Assembly: GCF_028290435.1 (NCBI RefSeq) | Contig: NZ_JAQGJV010000095.1 | Location: 62,001 to 126,000, forward strand | Length of the DNA stretch: 64,000 nucleotides | Direction of reading: 5' to 3' | DNA from: Devosia sp. | Lineage (GTDB): Bacteria > Pseudomonadota > Alphaproteobacteria > Rhizobiales > Devosiaceae | Part shown: piece by piece, positions 1 to 8,111 of the stretch | Position numbering within the stretch: position 1 is the first letter of the stretch | Layout: every line of letters starts with the position of its first letter | Translations under genes and position numbers: made by a program | The notes under the pieces: model-generated | Told to the model about the DNA's origin: nothing | The model's input: the letters and a program-made list of their open reading frames with translations, nothing else | Database searches by the model: none

Positions 1-20
1 CTGGCCTCGTCGCGGCTCAT
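1..20 (-). CDS. Start of an off-edge gene, probably ECF42 RNA polymerase sigma factor (partial)
   Basis: Only the first codons are visible: ATG at 20 reading leftward as MSRDEA, two bases after the stop of the adjacent DGPF/YCII gene, so translationally close and co-transcribed. The family is inferred from context only. DGPF/YCII genes are characteristically next to ECF42 sigma factors, and all DGPF genes in this window share an ECF-like promoter. The protein itself cannot be judged from six residues. Confidence 0.4.
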
Positions 21-22
21 GC

Positions 23-358
23 CTATTTCCAGGCCTTGATCGGGCGCACTTCGACAGTGCCATATTGGGCGCTGGGGCAACGGGCAGCCCAATCGAGGGC
101 CGCGTCGAGGTCGGGCACATCGACGATGAAATAGCCGGCGAACTGCTCCTTGGTGTCGGCATAGGGGCCGTCGATGACGGTCTTCTTGCCGGCGTTGACG
201 CGGACGCTGGTCGCTTTGCTCGAAGGCTCAAGGCCCTCGCCGGAGGTCATGCCGGCCTTGGCCATGGCTTCGTTGAAGGCGGCATACTCACCCCAGAGCG
301 AGGGCGGGGCGGCGGCAAGGGCGGCTTCGTCGTGATGGATCAGGCACATGTAGCGCAT
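23..358 (-). CDS. YCII-related / DGPF domain protein 1
   Basis: A 111-residue single-domain protein of the YCII/DGPF family. The family signature DGPYADTKEQF lies near residue 65 and the start MRYMCLIHHDE is typical of the family. The ATG at 358 follows a GAGAG ribosome site; an upstream in-frame ATG would add a non-family tail. The domain is a ferredoxin-like fold of uncertain enzymatic role. It is the last of three DGPF genes before the presumed ECF sigma gene at the window edge. It has its own TGTCGAAA-type promoter at 406-434, so it is likely a target of that sigma factor. Confidence 0.85.
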   Translation of the reverse strand: MRYMCLIHHDEAALAAAPPSLWGEYAAFNEAMAKAGMTSGEGLEPSSKATSVRVNAGKKTVIDGPYADTKEQFAGYFIVDVPDLDAALDWAARCPSAQYGTVEVRPIKAWK

Positions 359-405
359 GTTGGGTCTCTCGGTTTTTCTCCGGGGCACCATGCCCCGACA
401 TGGTG

Positions 406-434
406 ATGTCGGGGCGAGTGGCGCTTTTTCGACT
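406..434 (-). promoter_or_regulatory. ECF-type promoter for DGPF gene 1
   Basis: On the minus strand the -35 GTCGAAA (433-427) and the -10 CGACAT (411-406) are separated by exactly 15 bases. The same arrangement precedes the other two DGPF genes here and, with CGTC as the -10, the fourth at 14.7 kb. This is the form expected of an ECF sigma promoter. The ATG is 47 bases downstream of the -10. Confidence 0.7.
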
Positions 435-453
435 TTTTATTGTGTCGAAATTT

Positions 454-801
454 TCAGCGGGTCGGCCAGACCGGGCGGACCTCGATGGTGCCGTTGCGGG
501 CGGCGGGGCAGCGGGCGGCCCAAGCGATGGCCTGGTCCATGTCCGGCACATCGATCACGTAATAGCCGCCGAGCTGTTCCTTGGTCTCGGCATAGGGGCC
601 ATCGAGCACTTCGGTCTTGTCGCCGGCAACGCGGACGCTGACGGCTTCGGTGGTCGGGCGCAGGCGCTCGCCGCCGATGATGACGCCGGCCTTGCCCATG
701 GCTTCGTTAAAGGCTGCGTAATCGGGGCTCATGCTGGCGCCGGCGGGCGTGGCCGCGTTCATCTTGACTTCGTCGCCGTGGATCAAAAGCATGTATTGCA
801 T
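454..801 (-). CDS. YCII-related / DGPF domain protein 2
   Basis: A 115-residue DGPF-family protein starting MQYMLLIHGDE, with DGPYAETKEQLGGYY near residue 70. The ATG at 801 has a GGGAGA ribosome site. It is a close paralogue of the flanking DGPF genes and is separated from them by 80-95 base gaps, each holding a copy of the same promoter. No catalytic residues are established for this family. A role as a signal-sensing or anti-sigma-like partner of ECF42 is an inference. Confidence 0.87.
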   Translation of the reverse strand: MQYMLLIHGDEVKMNAATPAGASMSPDYAAFNEAMGKAGVIIGGERLRPTTEAVSVRVAGDKTEVLDGPYAETKEQLGGYYVIDVPDMDQAIAWAARCPAARNGTIEVRPVWPTR

Positions 802-846
802 CGTCGTTCTCCCGTGAAAGCCGGAGCATCATGCTCCGATACTGCA

Positions 847-874
847 ATGTCGGGAAGGCGATGACCATTTCGAC
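847..874 (-). promoter_or_regulatory. ECF-type promoter for DGPF gene 2
   Basis: The minus strand carries GTCGAAA (874-868), 15 bases, then CGACAT (852-847), identical in spacing to the promoters at 406 and 1283. Confidence 0.7.
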
Positions 875-885
875 CGGGGTCGGAA

Positions 886-1242
886 TTATTCGCGCGAATA
901 TTCGGTGTAGGGGCGGATTTCGATTTTGCCCCAGGTGGCGGCGGGGCATTGGGCGGCCCAGGACACCGCGGCGTCCATGTCGGGGCAATCGATAATGTAA
1001 TAGCCGCCGAACTGCTCCTTGGTCTCGGCATAGGGGCCGTCATGGACCTTGAGCTCGCCGTGCTCGATATTGATGGTCTTGGCGGCTGTGGTTGGCCGGA
1101 GTGGCGCGGTGGAGACGAAGACGCCGGCCTTGGTCAGTGCTGCCTCATAGGCGTACATCGTGTCCATGAACTTGTTCATTTCGGCTGGCGGAATCTGCGC
1201 ACCGGCCTTCTCGTCGGCATAGAGCATCAGCAGATATTTCAT
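886..1242 (-). CDS. YCII-related / DGPF domain protein 3
   Basis: A 118-residue DGPF-family protein (MKYLLMLYADEKAG; DGPYAETKEQFGGYY near residue 70). The ATG at 1242 is chosen because AAAGGA sits just upstream and homologous proteins begin at MKYLLML; a 30-residue upstream extension is untranslated leader. It is the first gene of the three-gene DGPF group that runs toward the presumed sigma gene at position 20. Confidence 0.87.
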   Translation of the reverse strand: MKYLLMLYADEKAGAQIPPAEMNKFMDTMYAYEAALTKAGVFVSTAPLRPTTAAKTINIEHGELKVHDGPYAETKEQFGGYYIIDCPDMDAAVSWAAQCPAATWGKIEIRPYTEYSRE

Positions 1243-1282
1243 GGTGCGTTCCTTTCGTGACCCGGCATAGAGGGGCATGACA

Positions 1283-1310
1283 ATGTCGCGCGAGGAAGGC
1301 TGATTTCGAC
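1283..1310 (-). promoter_or_regulatory. ECF-type promoter for DGPF gene 3
   Basis: The minus strand carries TGTCGAAA (-35, core 1310-1304), 15 bases, then CGACAT (1288-1283). This is the best match of the set to a TGTCGA/CGAC ECF promoter. Confidence 0.7.
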
Positions 1311-1401
1311 ACTTCGAGCCGGCCGCAGGCAAGTTTCTGCCAGTGGCAGAAACTTAGGTGAGAAGGCCATGAGAGCTGTGCTCGAATGGCGGGGATTTTG
1401 T

Positions 1402-1533
1402 GGCACGCCCTCGTGGTTAGAGGCTCGTGAAGTACTCGCACCTCACCATGAGGGTTGCTGATAGAATTGCGCTGCTTCAGTATCCCTCATGGTGAGGTGG
1501 GAGCGAAGCGAGCCTCGAACCACGAGGGCGTGG
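1402..1533. repeat. Long interrupted palindrome between DGPF cluster and prs
   Basis: The outer arms 1402-1428 and 1506-1533 are nearly perfect inverse copies (core CACGCCCTCGTGGTT), and the inner arms 1439-1454 and 1484-1499 are perfect (CACCTCACCATGAGGG). This is the shape of rhizobial intergenic mosaic-type elements. No gene is seen between 1243 and 1605; a smaller GGGTTCCCGC/GCGGGAA hairpin follows at about 1544-1564. Confidence 0.75.
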
Positions 1534-1605
1534 CGGGAAGAATGGGTTCCCGCTTTCGCGGGAATGGCGCCGTAGGGGGGGAATAACCAGCGTTTCTGCA
1601 GCGGT

Positions 1606-2538
1606 TTAGTCCAGCAGGCTGGATACGCTCTGCTCGCTGGCGGTCCGCGCGATGGCTTCGCCGATCAAAGGTGCGATGGAGATGCGGCGGATGTTGTGGG
1701 CGGTCTGGACCAGATCGGTTTCCTCGATCGAGTCGGTGATCACCAGCTCCTTGAGCTTGGATGCGGCGATCCTTTCGGCAGCGCCGTTGGAGAGCACGCC
1801 ATGGGTGATGTAGGCGGACACTTCGAGCGCGCCGGCCTTGAGCAGGGCTTCGGCAGCGTTGATCAGCGTGCCGCCGCTATCGACGATGTCGTCGATCAGA
1901 ATGCAGTGCTTACCCGAGACGTCGCCGATGATGTTCATCACCTCGGAGACGCCGGCGCGCGGGCGGCGCTTGTCGACGATGGCCAGATCGGCGCCGATGC
2001 GCTGCGCGGTGGCGCGCGCGCGGGCCACGCCGCCGACGTCGGGCGAGACGATCATGACGTTGGCGTTATCGTAATTATCCTTGATATCGCGGACCATCAC
2101 CGGGGCGGAATAGAGATTGTCGGTGGGGATATCGAAGAAGCCCTGGATTTGGGCCGCATGCAGGTCCAGCGTGATGACGCGGTTGACGCCGGCTTCGGTG
2201 ATCAGATTGGACACGAGCTTGGCGGAGATGGGCGTGCGCGAGACCGATTTGCGGTCCTGCCGTGCATAGCCAAAATAGGGCAGCACGGCGGTGATGCGGC
2301 GGGCTGACGAGCGGCGCAACGCATCGGTCAGGATCAGCAATTCCATCAGGTTGTCATTGGCCGGGAAGCTGGTCGATTGCAGGATGAATACATCCTCGCC
2401 ACGGACGTTTTCGTGGACTTCGACGTAAATTTCCTTATCGGCGAAGCGCTTGACCGTACAATCGGTTAGCGGAAGTTCCAGGTAACTGGCGACGGATTCG
2501 GCGAGGGCACGGTTGGAATTGCCTGTGACCAGCTTCAT
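1606..2538 (-). CDS. prs: Ribose-phosphate pyrophosphokinase
   Basis: A cytosolic enzyme making PRPP from ribose 5-phosphate and ATP, the precursor of nucleotides, histidine and tryptophan. The 310 residues are the usual class I length. The flexible-loop motif YARQDRK is near residue 95 and the PRPP-binding loop DDIVDSGGT near residue 217. Start MKLVTGN at 2538 matches the family; an eight-residue upstream extension is unlikely. The gene stands alone, with hairpin elements upstream at 2654-2737. Confidence 0.97.
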   Translation of the reverse strand: MKLVTGNSNRALAESVASYLELPLTDCTVKRFADKEIYVEVHENVRGEDVFILQSTSFPANDNLMELLILTDALRRSSARRITAVLPYFGYARQDRKSVSRTPISAKLVSNLITEAGVNRVITLDLHAAQIQGFFDIPTDNLYSAPVMVRDIKDNYDNANVMIVSPDVGGVARARATAQRIGADLAIVDKRRPRAGVSEVMNIIGDVSGKHCILIDDIVDSGGTLINAAEALLKAGALEVSAYITHGVLSNGAAERIAASKLKELVITDSIEETDLVQTAHNIRRISIAPLIGEAIARTASEQSVSSLLD

Positions 2539-2653
2539 TGCACGATCCTGTCTCAACAACACCCGCTTTAGCGGGAGTTACCAGTTTCGTGGGTTCTTTA
2601 GCCCGTGCGTTGCGGGTACGCAATGTGACAAATGGATGAGAGGTGAATAAGGC

Positions 2654-2681
2654 CTATGCATTGGCTAGAGCCAACGCATAG
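2654..2681. repeat. Inverted repeat between pgeF and prs
   Basis: CTATGC-N-TTGGCT and AGCCAA-N-GCATAG face each other around a two-base centre. There is no U-tract, so termination is uncertain. Confidence 0.55.
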
Positions 2682-2692
2682 CAGCTGTTTTT

Positions 2693-2737
2693 GCATCGGC
2701 ATTCCCGAAAACCGGCGCCCACTTCTCGGGCCGATGC
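2693..2737. repeat. Rhizobiales-type palindromic intergenic element
   Basis: GCATCGGC (2693-2700) pairs with GCCGATGC (2730-2737), with CCCGA/TCGGG inside and the core AAACCGGCGCCCACTT. Elements of this form are widespread between genes in Rhizobiales. It begins one base beyond the pgeF stop, so it probably forms the 3' end of that operon. Confidence 0.65.
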
Positions 2738-2738
2738 C

Positions 2739-3509
2739 TTAGGCGCGGCCGATAATCGAGATTTGCCGGCCGGTTGTGGTGCCCTGGTGGGTGGCATAGC
2801 GGTGGGAGAAATAGCGGTTCGGCGCGCCATAAGTGCATGAGCCGACGCGATCGACAGAATCGATGCCGGATTGATTGAGCTGTTCGGTGACGAAAGCGGG
2901 CAGATCGAAATGCGGCTTGCCGCCCGGTGGGGTGACGAAGAAGCGATCGCCGGTGGGGTGGAGCTTGAGGAAATCGACGCGGAACTGGTCGCCGACTTCG
3001 TAATTGGGCGCGGTGACGGTGGGGCCGAAGGCGGCGGTGATGCGGCTGGGCTGGGCGCCGAGCTGGACCATGGCCTGAACTGTGTTGCCGATGATGCCAT
3101 CGACTGCGCCGCGCCAGCCGGCATGGGCCGCGCCGATAATGCCGGCTTCGGGATCAGCAAGCAGGATCGGGGTGCAGTCGGCGGTGAGGATGCCGAGGCT
3201 GATGGTGGTCAGGTTGGTGACCATGGCGTCGGCTTCGACCACGACGTCGTCGTTGGGCTGCTGGGTGAGGACGCGGACGATGCTTGAATGGGTCTGTTTG
3301 ACGAGGAAAAGATTGCGGCGGACATAACCCAGAGCAGCGGCGGCGTTGCGGCGATTGTAGGCGACCGTCTCGGGGTCGTCGCCAAGGCTGATCGACATGT
3401 TGTTGCTGGCGAAGGCGCCGGTGGATTTGCCGCCATTGCGACCGAAGAAGCCGTGGCGGATGCTGGGGAGCGCCGCCAGCATCGGGCTGGTTTCGAACGG
3501 CGCGGTCAT
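2739..3509 (-). CDS. pgeF: Peptidoglycan editing factor PgeF (multicopper polyphenol oxidase / laccase-like fold)
   Basis: 256 residues of the YfiH/PgeF family, which removes mis-incorporated amino acids from peptidoglycan precursors. The conserved metal-site motifs are visible: QTHSS near residue 72, ADCTP near 110 and HAGWRG near 128. The start ATG overlaps the upstream methyltransferase stop as ATGA, so the genes are translationally coupled. The lgt-methyltransferase-pgeF order is usual in this group. Older names call such proteins laccases; the fold is shared but the physiological role is cell-wall quality control. Confidence 0.92.
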   Translation of the reverse strand: MTAPFETSPMLAALPSIRHGFFGRNGGKSTGAFASNNMSISLGDDPETVAYNRRNAAAALGYVRRNLFLVKQTHSSIVRVLTQQPNDDVVVEADAMVTNLTTISLGILTADCTPILLADPEAGIIGAAHAGWRGAVDGIIGNTVQAMVQLGAQPSRITAAFGPTVTAPNYEVGDQFRVDFLKLHPTGDRFFVTPPGGKPHFDLPAFVTEQLNQSGIDSVDRVGSCTYGAPNRYFSHRYATHQGTTTGRQISIIGRA

Positions 3510-4585
3510 GCGGAGAAGGCCGGGGGGAAAAGGCCGGGGCTGGCGGCGCAGAAGGCCTTGAACAGCTCGCCCATCTGGTCAGGCGCGGTGAGGCGTTTGC
3601 GGGCGGCGGCGATATCGGCGGCGGAGGCTGGATTGGCGAGGGCGAGGGCCTTGGCGCGGTCGCCGAGGCCGAGGCGGTCGAGGAACTGGCCTTGCGATAC
3701 AAGCGGCTGGACGGCGAGGCCGGCCTTGTGGGCGGCGATGCCGAGGGCGTCGAAATCGACATGGGCGGAGAGATCGGTGTCGCCGGGGGATTCGAGCACA
3801 TCGGCATACGCGTGGCGGCGGACGCCTTGCAGGGTTTCGCCGGTTTGGGTCGTGGCATAGCCGTAGTCGATCGCGAGGATGGCGCCGCCCTGGGTCGAGA
3901 TGGTGCCTGCGAGCCGGGTCATGACTTCGGAGCCGGCGAAGGCGACTTCATAGATTGCGTTGGGTGGCGCTTTGGCGACGGCGTCGGGCATGACGCTGGG
4001 CGGCAGGGGCGTGGGGGAGAGGCCGAAGGCGCGCTTGCCCTCGATGAGGCCGACCATGCGCTCGTGCCAGCCCTGATCGGTGCGGACGAATTGGCGGATG
4101 GGCAGGGCGTCGAAAAATTCATTGGCGACCACCAGCAGCGGGCCGGGGCCGACCTTGTCGAAACCGTCGATCCATTTGGGATCGTAGGCCTCGAGCCGCG
4201 CATTCTGTTCGGCCATGAGCGAGGGATTGGTTTCGAACAGGCGCAGGTCGAGCGCATCGCGAAAGCCTTCGGCGCGACAGGCGACGCGCAGCATGTCGGC
4301 CATCAGCGTGCCGCGGCCGGGGCCGAGTTCGAGCAGGGTGAACTCTTTGGGCTGGCTCATCTGTTGCCAGAGATTGACGAAGAAGAAGCCCAGGAGTTCG
4401 CCGAACATCTGCGAGATTTCGGGTGCGGTGATGAAATCGCCCTTGGCGCCAAGCGGGTCGGCGCCCTTGTAATAGCCCTTGTGGGGATGAGTCAGGGACA
4501 GACCCATATAGGTCGCCACCGACATCGGGCCGGTGGTGCGGATCTGCATGTCGATGAGTTCGGGGAGGGTAGGACTATCGGGCAC
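3506..4585 (-). CDS. Class I SAM-dependent methyltransferase, NDUFAF7/MidA (DUF185) family
   Basis: 359 residues with the SAM-binding motif LLELGPGRGTLM near residue 95 and family blocks GPMSVATYMGL (residues 19-29) and DYGYA. Mitochondrial relatives (NDUFAF7) methylate an arginine of a complex I subunit; the bacterial substrate is not established. I chose the GTG at 4585, giving VPDSPTLPELID before the conserved region; it overlaps the lgt stop by 11 bases. The ATG at 4549 is an alternative. The stop overlaps the pgeF start. Confidence 0.88.
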   Translation of the reverse strand: MPDSPTLPELIDMQIRTTGPMSVATYMGLSLTHPHKGYYKGADPLGAKGDFITAPEISQMFGELLGFFFVNLWQQMSQPKEFTLLELGPGRGTLMADMLRVACRAEGFRDALDLRLFETNPSLMAEQNARLEAYDPKWIDGFDKVGPGPLLVVANEFFDALPIRQFVRTDQGWHERMVGLIEGKRAFGLSPTPLPPSVMPDAVAKAPPNAIYEVAFAGSEVMTRLAGTISTQGGAILAIDYGYATTQTGETLQGVRRHAYADVLESPGDTDLSAHVDFDALGIAAHKAGLAVQPLVSQGQFLDRLGLGDRAKALALANPASAADIAAARKRLTAPDQMGELFKAFCAASPGLFPPAFSA

Positions 4586-5420
4586 GGCGCGACCGCATGG
4601 CATAGGCGACCAGAGCGAGGCCGAGGACGACGAAGGGGATGGAGAGCAGCATGCCCATGGTGAACCAGCCGCCATAGAGGTAGCCGATCTGCACGTCCGG
4701 CAGGCGCACGAACTCGACGGCAATGCGCGCGAGGCCATAGCCGATGCCGAAAATGCCCGCGACGAGGCCGGGCCTGCGCAGGGCGAAGAAGACGTGGGTA
4801 GCGATGCGGATGACGAGGAAGAGCAGCAAGCCTTCGAGCGCGGCTTCGTAGAGCTGGCTGGGATGGCGCGGCACTTGCTGCGGATCGGTGGGGAAAATCA
4901 CGCCCCAAGGTAGGGTGGTGGGGGCGCCGTAGAGCTCGGCATTGATGAAATTGGCGATGCGGACGAGGAAAATACCGATGGTACTGACCGCGGCAATCAT
5001 ATCAAGCGAGGACAGCCAATTGCCGCCCTTGGAGCGGGTGAACAGGATCGCCGCCAGCATCAGCCCGATGGCGCCGCCGTGGAAGGACATGCCGCCATCG
5101 AGGGTGTTGATGATCTCGAGCGGATTGGCCAGGTACATCGGCAGATTGTAAAACAGCACATAACCGATGCGGCCGCCGATGACGATGGACAGCATGGTCC
5201 AGAAGGCGAAATCCCAGATTTCACCGGGCTTGAAGGGCGGGGCATTGTCGGCCCAGAGCGAGCGGCGGGCGAGGAGGCTGCGGGCATAGAGCGCACCAAG
5301 TCCCGTGCCGAACAGATAGCCCAGCGCATACCAGCGGACGGACAGCGGGCCGACGGAAAACGCAATCGGGTCGATATTGGGGAATTGCAAGGTCGGCTCC
5401 GCACTGATTGGCCGGACCAT
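4575..5420 (-). CDS. lgt: Prolipoprotein diacylglyceryl transferase
   Basis: An inner-membrane enzyme that transfers diacylglycerol from phosphatidylglycerol to the lipobox cysteine of prolipoproteins. About 281 residues with seven membrane segments. Family signatures: FHGGAIG near residue 108 and RIANFINAELYG near residue 160, with the usual N-E-G core varied to NAE. The ATG at 5420 starts MVRPISAEPTLQFPNIDPIAF; an ATG eight codons earlier (5444) is possible. First gene of the lgt-methyltransferase-pgeF operon, divergent from ubiK. Confidence 0.95.
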   Translation of the reverse strand: MVRPISAEPTLQFPNIDPIAFSVGPLSVRWYALGYLFGTGLGALYARSLLARRSLWADNAPPFKPGEIWDFAFWTMLSIVIGGRIGYVLFYNLPMYLANPLEIINTLDGGMSFHGGAIGLMLAAILFTRSKGGNWLSSLDMIAAVSTIGIFLVRIANFINAELYGAPTTLPWGVIFPTDPQQVPRHPSQLYEAALEGLLLFLVIRIATHVFFALRRPGLVAGIFGIGYGLARIAVEFVRLPDVQIGYLYGGWFTMGMLLSIPFVVLGLALVAYAMRSRRAR

Positions 5421-5510
5421 TGCCGCTTCGCCCGCTCTGGTCAAGTCGGCAGCGCTCGCTTACATATCTGGGCGAAGCAGTTCAGCAGAACCAGACGAGA
5501 GGCGAACGCC

Positions 5511-5762
5511 ATGGCACAGAGCAGCAGGATTTTCGACGATATCGGCCGGGTGATGAACGAGGCCGCTGGCGTTGCGGGCGGCGTGCGCCGCGAAGTGGAA
5601 ACCGCGGTCAAATCGCAGGCCCAGCGTTTCGTCGCCGATATGGACCTGGTCAAGCGCGAAGATTTTGACGCGCTGCGCGAGCTGGTGCAGGTGCAGGGCG
5701 AAGAAATAGACGCATTGCGCAAGGAAATCGCGGCGCTGAGCGCCAAGCCCAAGACCAAATAA
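5511..5762 (+). CDS. ubiK: Accessory factor UbiK family protein
   Basis: An 83-residue small helical protein ending in a coiled coil (REDFDALRELVQVQGEEIDALRKEI), which is the UbiK/BMFP signature. UbiK assists ubiquinone biosynthesis and binds membranes and fatty acids. The start MAQSSRIFDDIGR matches the family. It is divergent from lgt and only two bases ahead of the phosphoesterase gene, so the two are probably co-transcribed. Confidence 0.88.
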   Translation: MAQSSRIFDDIGRVMNEAAGVAGGVRREVETAVKSQAQRFVADMDLVKREDFDALRELVQVQGEEIDALRKEIAALSAKPKTK

Positions 5763-5764
5763 GA

Positions 5765-6484
5765 GTGCGGCTAGCCGTTATTTCGGACGTGCATGGTAAC
5801 CGGCTGGCGCTTGACGCTGTGCTGGCCGATATCGCGTTGCAGGGTGTCGACGGGATCGTGTGCCTGGGTGACCATGTCAGCGGGCCGCTCGATCCCGCCG
5901 GGGCGGCGGACCGGCTGATGACGCTGGATGGCCCGGTGATCCGGGGCAATCACGATCGCTGGGTGATTGCGACTGATCGGCAGGCAGACCGGGTCGATCA
6001 GTTTGCGGCGGCTCAGTTGAGCGCCGGGCAGAAGAGCTGGCTTGCGGACTTGCCGGCGACCGCTGTCGTGGGTGGCGAGGTGTTCCTGTGCCACGGCACG
6101 CCGCACAGCGACGAAACTGCGTGGCTGGATAACTTCTGGCATGACCGCGTGACGACGCTGCCGAGCGAAGCCAGCGTCGCGGCCCACGCCGACGGGATCG
6201 ATTATCCGGTGCTGTTGTGCGGGCATACCCATATGGCGCGGTCGGTGCGGTTGCGGGACGGTCGGCTGATTTTCAATCCGGGCAGCGTCGGGCTGCAACT
6301 GGTTCATGGCTCGCCCGATGCGCGCTATGGGCTGCTGGAGCGGCGCCAGGGGCGATGGCTGAGCCGGATCAATGTTGTGCCGTACGATACCGAAGCTGCG
6401 GCCGCGCAGGCGCGCGCAAACGGGTTTGCCAGTTGGGTCAAGGCGATCACGACCGGGTGGGCGGGCCCGGAAGGCATGTTCTGA
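5765..6484 (+). CDS. Metallophosphoesterase family protein (YfcE-like)
   Basis: 239 residues. The calcineurin-type metal ligands are all present: DVHGN near residue 8, GDHVSGP near 37, GNHD near 60, CHGTPH near 115 and GHTHMA near 155. This indicates a two-metal phosphodiesterase or phosphatase. The substrate is unknown. It follows ubiK by two bases. Confidence 0.88.
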   Translation: MRLAVISDVHGNRLALDAVLADIALQGVDGIVCLGDHVSGPLDPAGAADRLMTLDGPVIRGNHDRWVIATDRQADRVDQFAAAQLSAGQKSWLADLPATAVVGGEVFLCHGTPHSDETAWLDNFWHDRVTTLPSEASVAAHADGIDYPVLLCGHTHMARSVRLRDGRLIFNPGSVGLQLVHGSPDARYGLLERRQGRWLSRINVVPYDTEAAAAQARANGFASWVKAITTGWAGPEGMF

Positions 6485-6561
6485 GGCATTTCATGCCGGC
6501 TGTGCCGTCGCCGATGCGCCACGGACACACTCGGGCGCAAAGTCCCTGTGGGTCGCGTGTG

Positions 6562-6576
6562 TTAACGAGTTGTTAA
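6562..6576. promoter_or_regulatory. Full CtrA box (TTAA-N7-TTAA)
   Basis: TTAA at 6562-6565 and TTAA at 6573-6576 with exactly seven bases between them is the complete recognition site of the alphaproteobacterial cell-cycle regulator CtrA. It lies about 190 bases upstream of ybjN, the first gene of the ybjN-proC pair. Binding is inferred from the match only. Confidence 0.55.
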
Positions 6577-6767
6577 CGATAGCGGTCCGATCATCCACAA
6601 GAGATTGCCGTCCCTGACGGACCGGTCGTCCCCTGAATCAGTGGGGCGGTGTAGGGTCAAATCATCAGGACGATTCGTAAGCCTAAAGTGCGTGCGGCCA
6701 GTGAACCTGAGTACTTTTCCGGCCCACGTGGCCGCCCCTTCACGCGTTGCCAAGCCAGGAAACGTTT

Positions 6768-7268
6768 ATGTCTCTGCTTCAGGTCGAGCCCGATCGCATC
6801 GTTCACCCGGTGGACATCATCGAGCATATTGCGTCGATCAATGACTGGACTTTTGAGCGTCAGGACGCCGACGAGATTTCGATTTCGGTGCGCGGCGGCT
6901 GGAGCGACTATCACGTCTCGTTCAACTGGATGCAGGACCTTGAATCGCTGCACATTGCCTGCGCGTTCGACCTCAAGGTGCCTGAAGGGCGGCGCAGCGA
7001 AATCAAGCAGTTGATCTCGCTCATCAACGAGCAGTTGTGGATCGGCCACTTCGACATCTGGAACAAGGAAGGCGTGGTGCTGTTCCGCAATTCGCACCTG
7101 CTGACCGGTGGGGCGGAGGTGTCGCCGCAGCAATGCGAGGCGCTGCTCCGCTCAGCTACCGATAGTTGCGACCTGTATTACCAGGCGTTCCAGTTTGTGG
7201 TGTGGGCCGGCAAGACGGCGGCCGATGCGCTGAGCCATGTGATGTTCGAAACCGTAGGCGAAGCGTGA
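6768..7268 (+). CDS. YbjN domain-containing protein
   Basis: 166 residues of the YbjN family, a type III secretion chaperone-like fold linked to stress and motility phenotypes in enterobacteria, biochemical role unknown. The ATG at 6768 (MSLLQVEPD) follows GGAAAC and begins the family-conserved region. Its TGA overlaps the GTG of proC (GTGA), so the two are coupled. This pairing is common in Hyphomicrobiales. Confidence 0.85.
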   Translation: MSLLQVEPDRIVHPVDIIEHIASINDWTFERQDADEISISVRGGWSDYHVSFNWMQDLESLHIACAFDLKVPEGRRSEIKQLISLINEQLWIGHFDIWNKEGVVLFRNSHLLTGGAEVSPQQCEALLRSATDSCDLYYQAFQFVVWAGKTAADALSHVMFETVGEA

Positions 7269-8089
7269 GCGTATCGCTTGCCACCATCGGCCCGGTCATG
7301 TTGGTGGGAGCCGGCAAGATGGGCCTGGCGCTGGCGCAGGGCTGGCTCGACGCCGGGCTGGCGAGCAGCAATCTGATCCTGGTCGATCCGATGGCTGGCG
7401 AGGCCGCCAAGCAACTGGCGGCAGATTATGGGCTACAGCTTTATGCCGAGGCGCTTGGGCTGCTGCCAAATGTGCTGGTGCTGGCGGTCAAGCCGCAGAT
7501 CATCGATGCGGTCATGACGTCGTTGCAGCCCGCAATCGGGCCGCAAACGCTGGTCGTTTCCATCGCGGCGGGGATCAACATCGCACGTTTGCAGCGCGGG
7601 TTTGACACTGATCGTATCGTGCGCACGATGCCCAATACGCCAGCCCAAATCGGCAAGGGCATTACGGGCGCGGTGGCGGGAGCGGGTGTCGACAGTAATG
7701 ATCGCTCGGCTGCCGATGCCTTGCTGGCTGCTGCCGGGCAGGTGGTGTGGTTCGATGCCGAAAGCGATCTGGATGCGGTGACCGCGGTTTCGGGATCGGG
7801 TCCGGCTTATATTTTCAATCTCGTTGAGGCTCTGGCCGCGGCGGGCGAACAGCAGGGGTTATCGCCTGACGTCGCCATGCGTCTGGCGCGGCAGACGGTG
7901 ATCGGCTCGGCGGCGCTGATGGAGGCCGATCCGGCACCGGCAGCGACCCTGCGCCAGAATGTGACCTCGCCGAACGGGACTACGGCTGCAGCGCTGGCCG
8001 TGCTGATGGGCGAAGACGGGCTGACGCCATTGATGGCGCGTGCGGTGGCGGCAGCGCGGCAACGCAGCGAAGAACTCGGGCGCGGCTAG
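7265..8089 (+). CDS. proC: Pyrroline-5-carboxylate reductase
   Basis: Last step of proline synthesis: NAD(P)H reduction of pyrroline-5-carboxylate. 274 residues from the GTG at 7265, which overlaps the ybjN stop. Rossmann motif VGAGKMG near residue 13; the P5CR signature runs through VSGSGPAYIF near 178 and VTSPNGTT near 235. Upstream in-frame ATG codons lie inside ybjN and are rejected. Confidence 0.96.
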   Translation: MSVSLATIGPVMLVGAGKMGLALAQGWLDAGLASSNLILVDPMAGEAAKQLAADYGLQLYAEALGLLPNVLVLAVKPQIIDAVMTSLQPAIGPQTLVVSIAAGINIARLQRGFDTDRIVRTMPNTPAQIGKGITGAVAGAGVDSNDRSAADALLAAAGQVVWFDAESDLDAVTAVSGSGPAYIFNLVEALAAAGEQQGLSPDVAMRLARQTVIGSAALMEADPAPAATLRQNVTSPNGTTAAALAVLMGEDGLTPLMARAVAAARQRSEELGRG

Positions 8090-8111
8090 CGCATCGTTCG
8101 CATTTGCGGCT

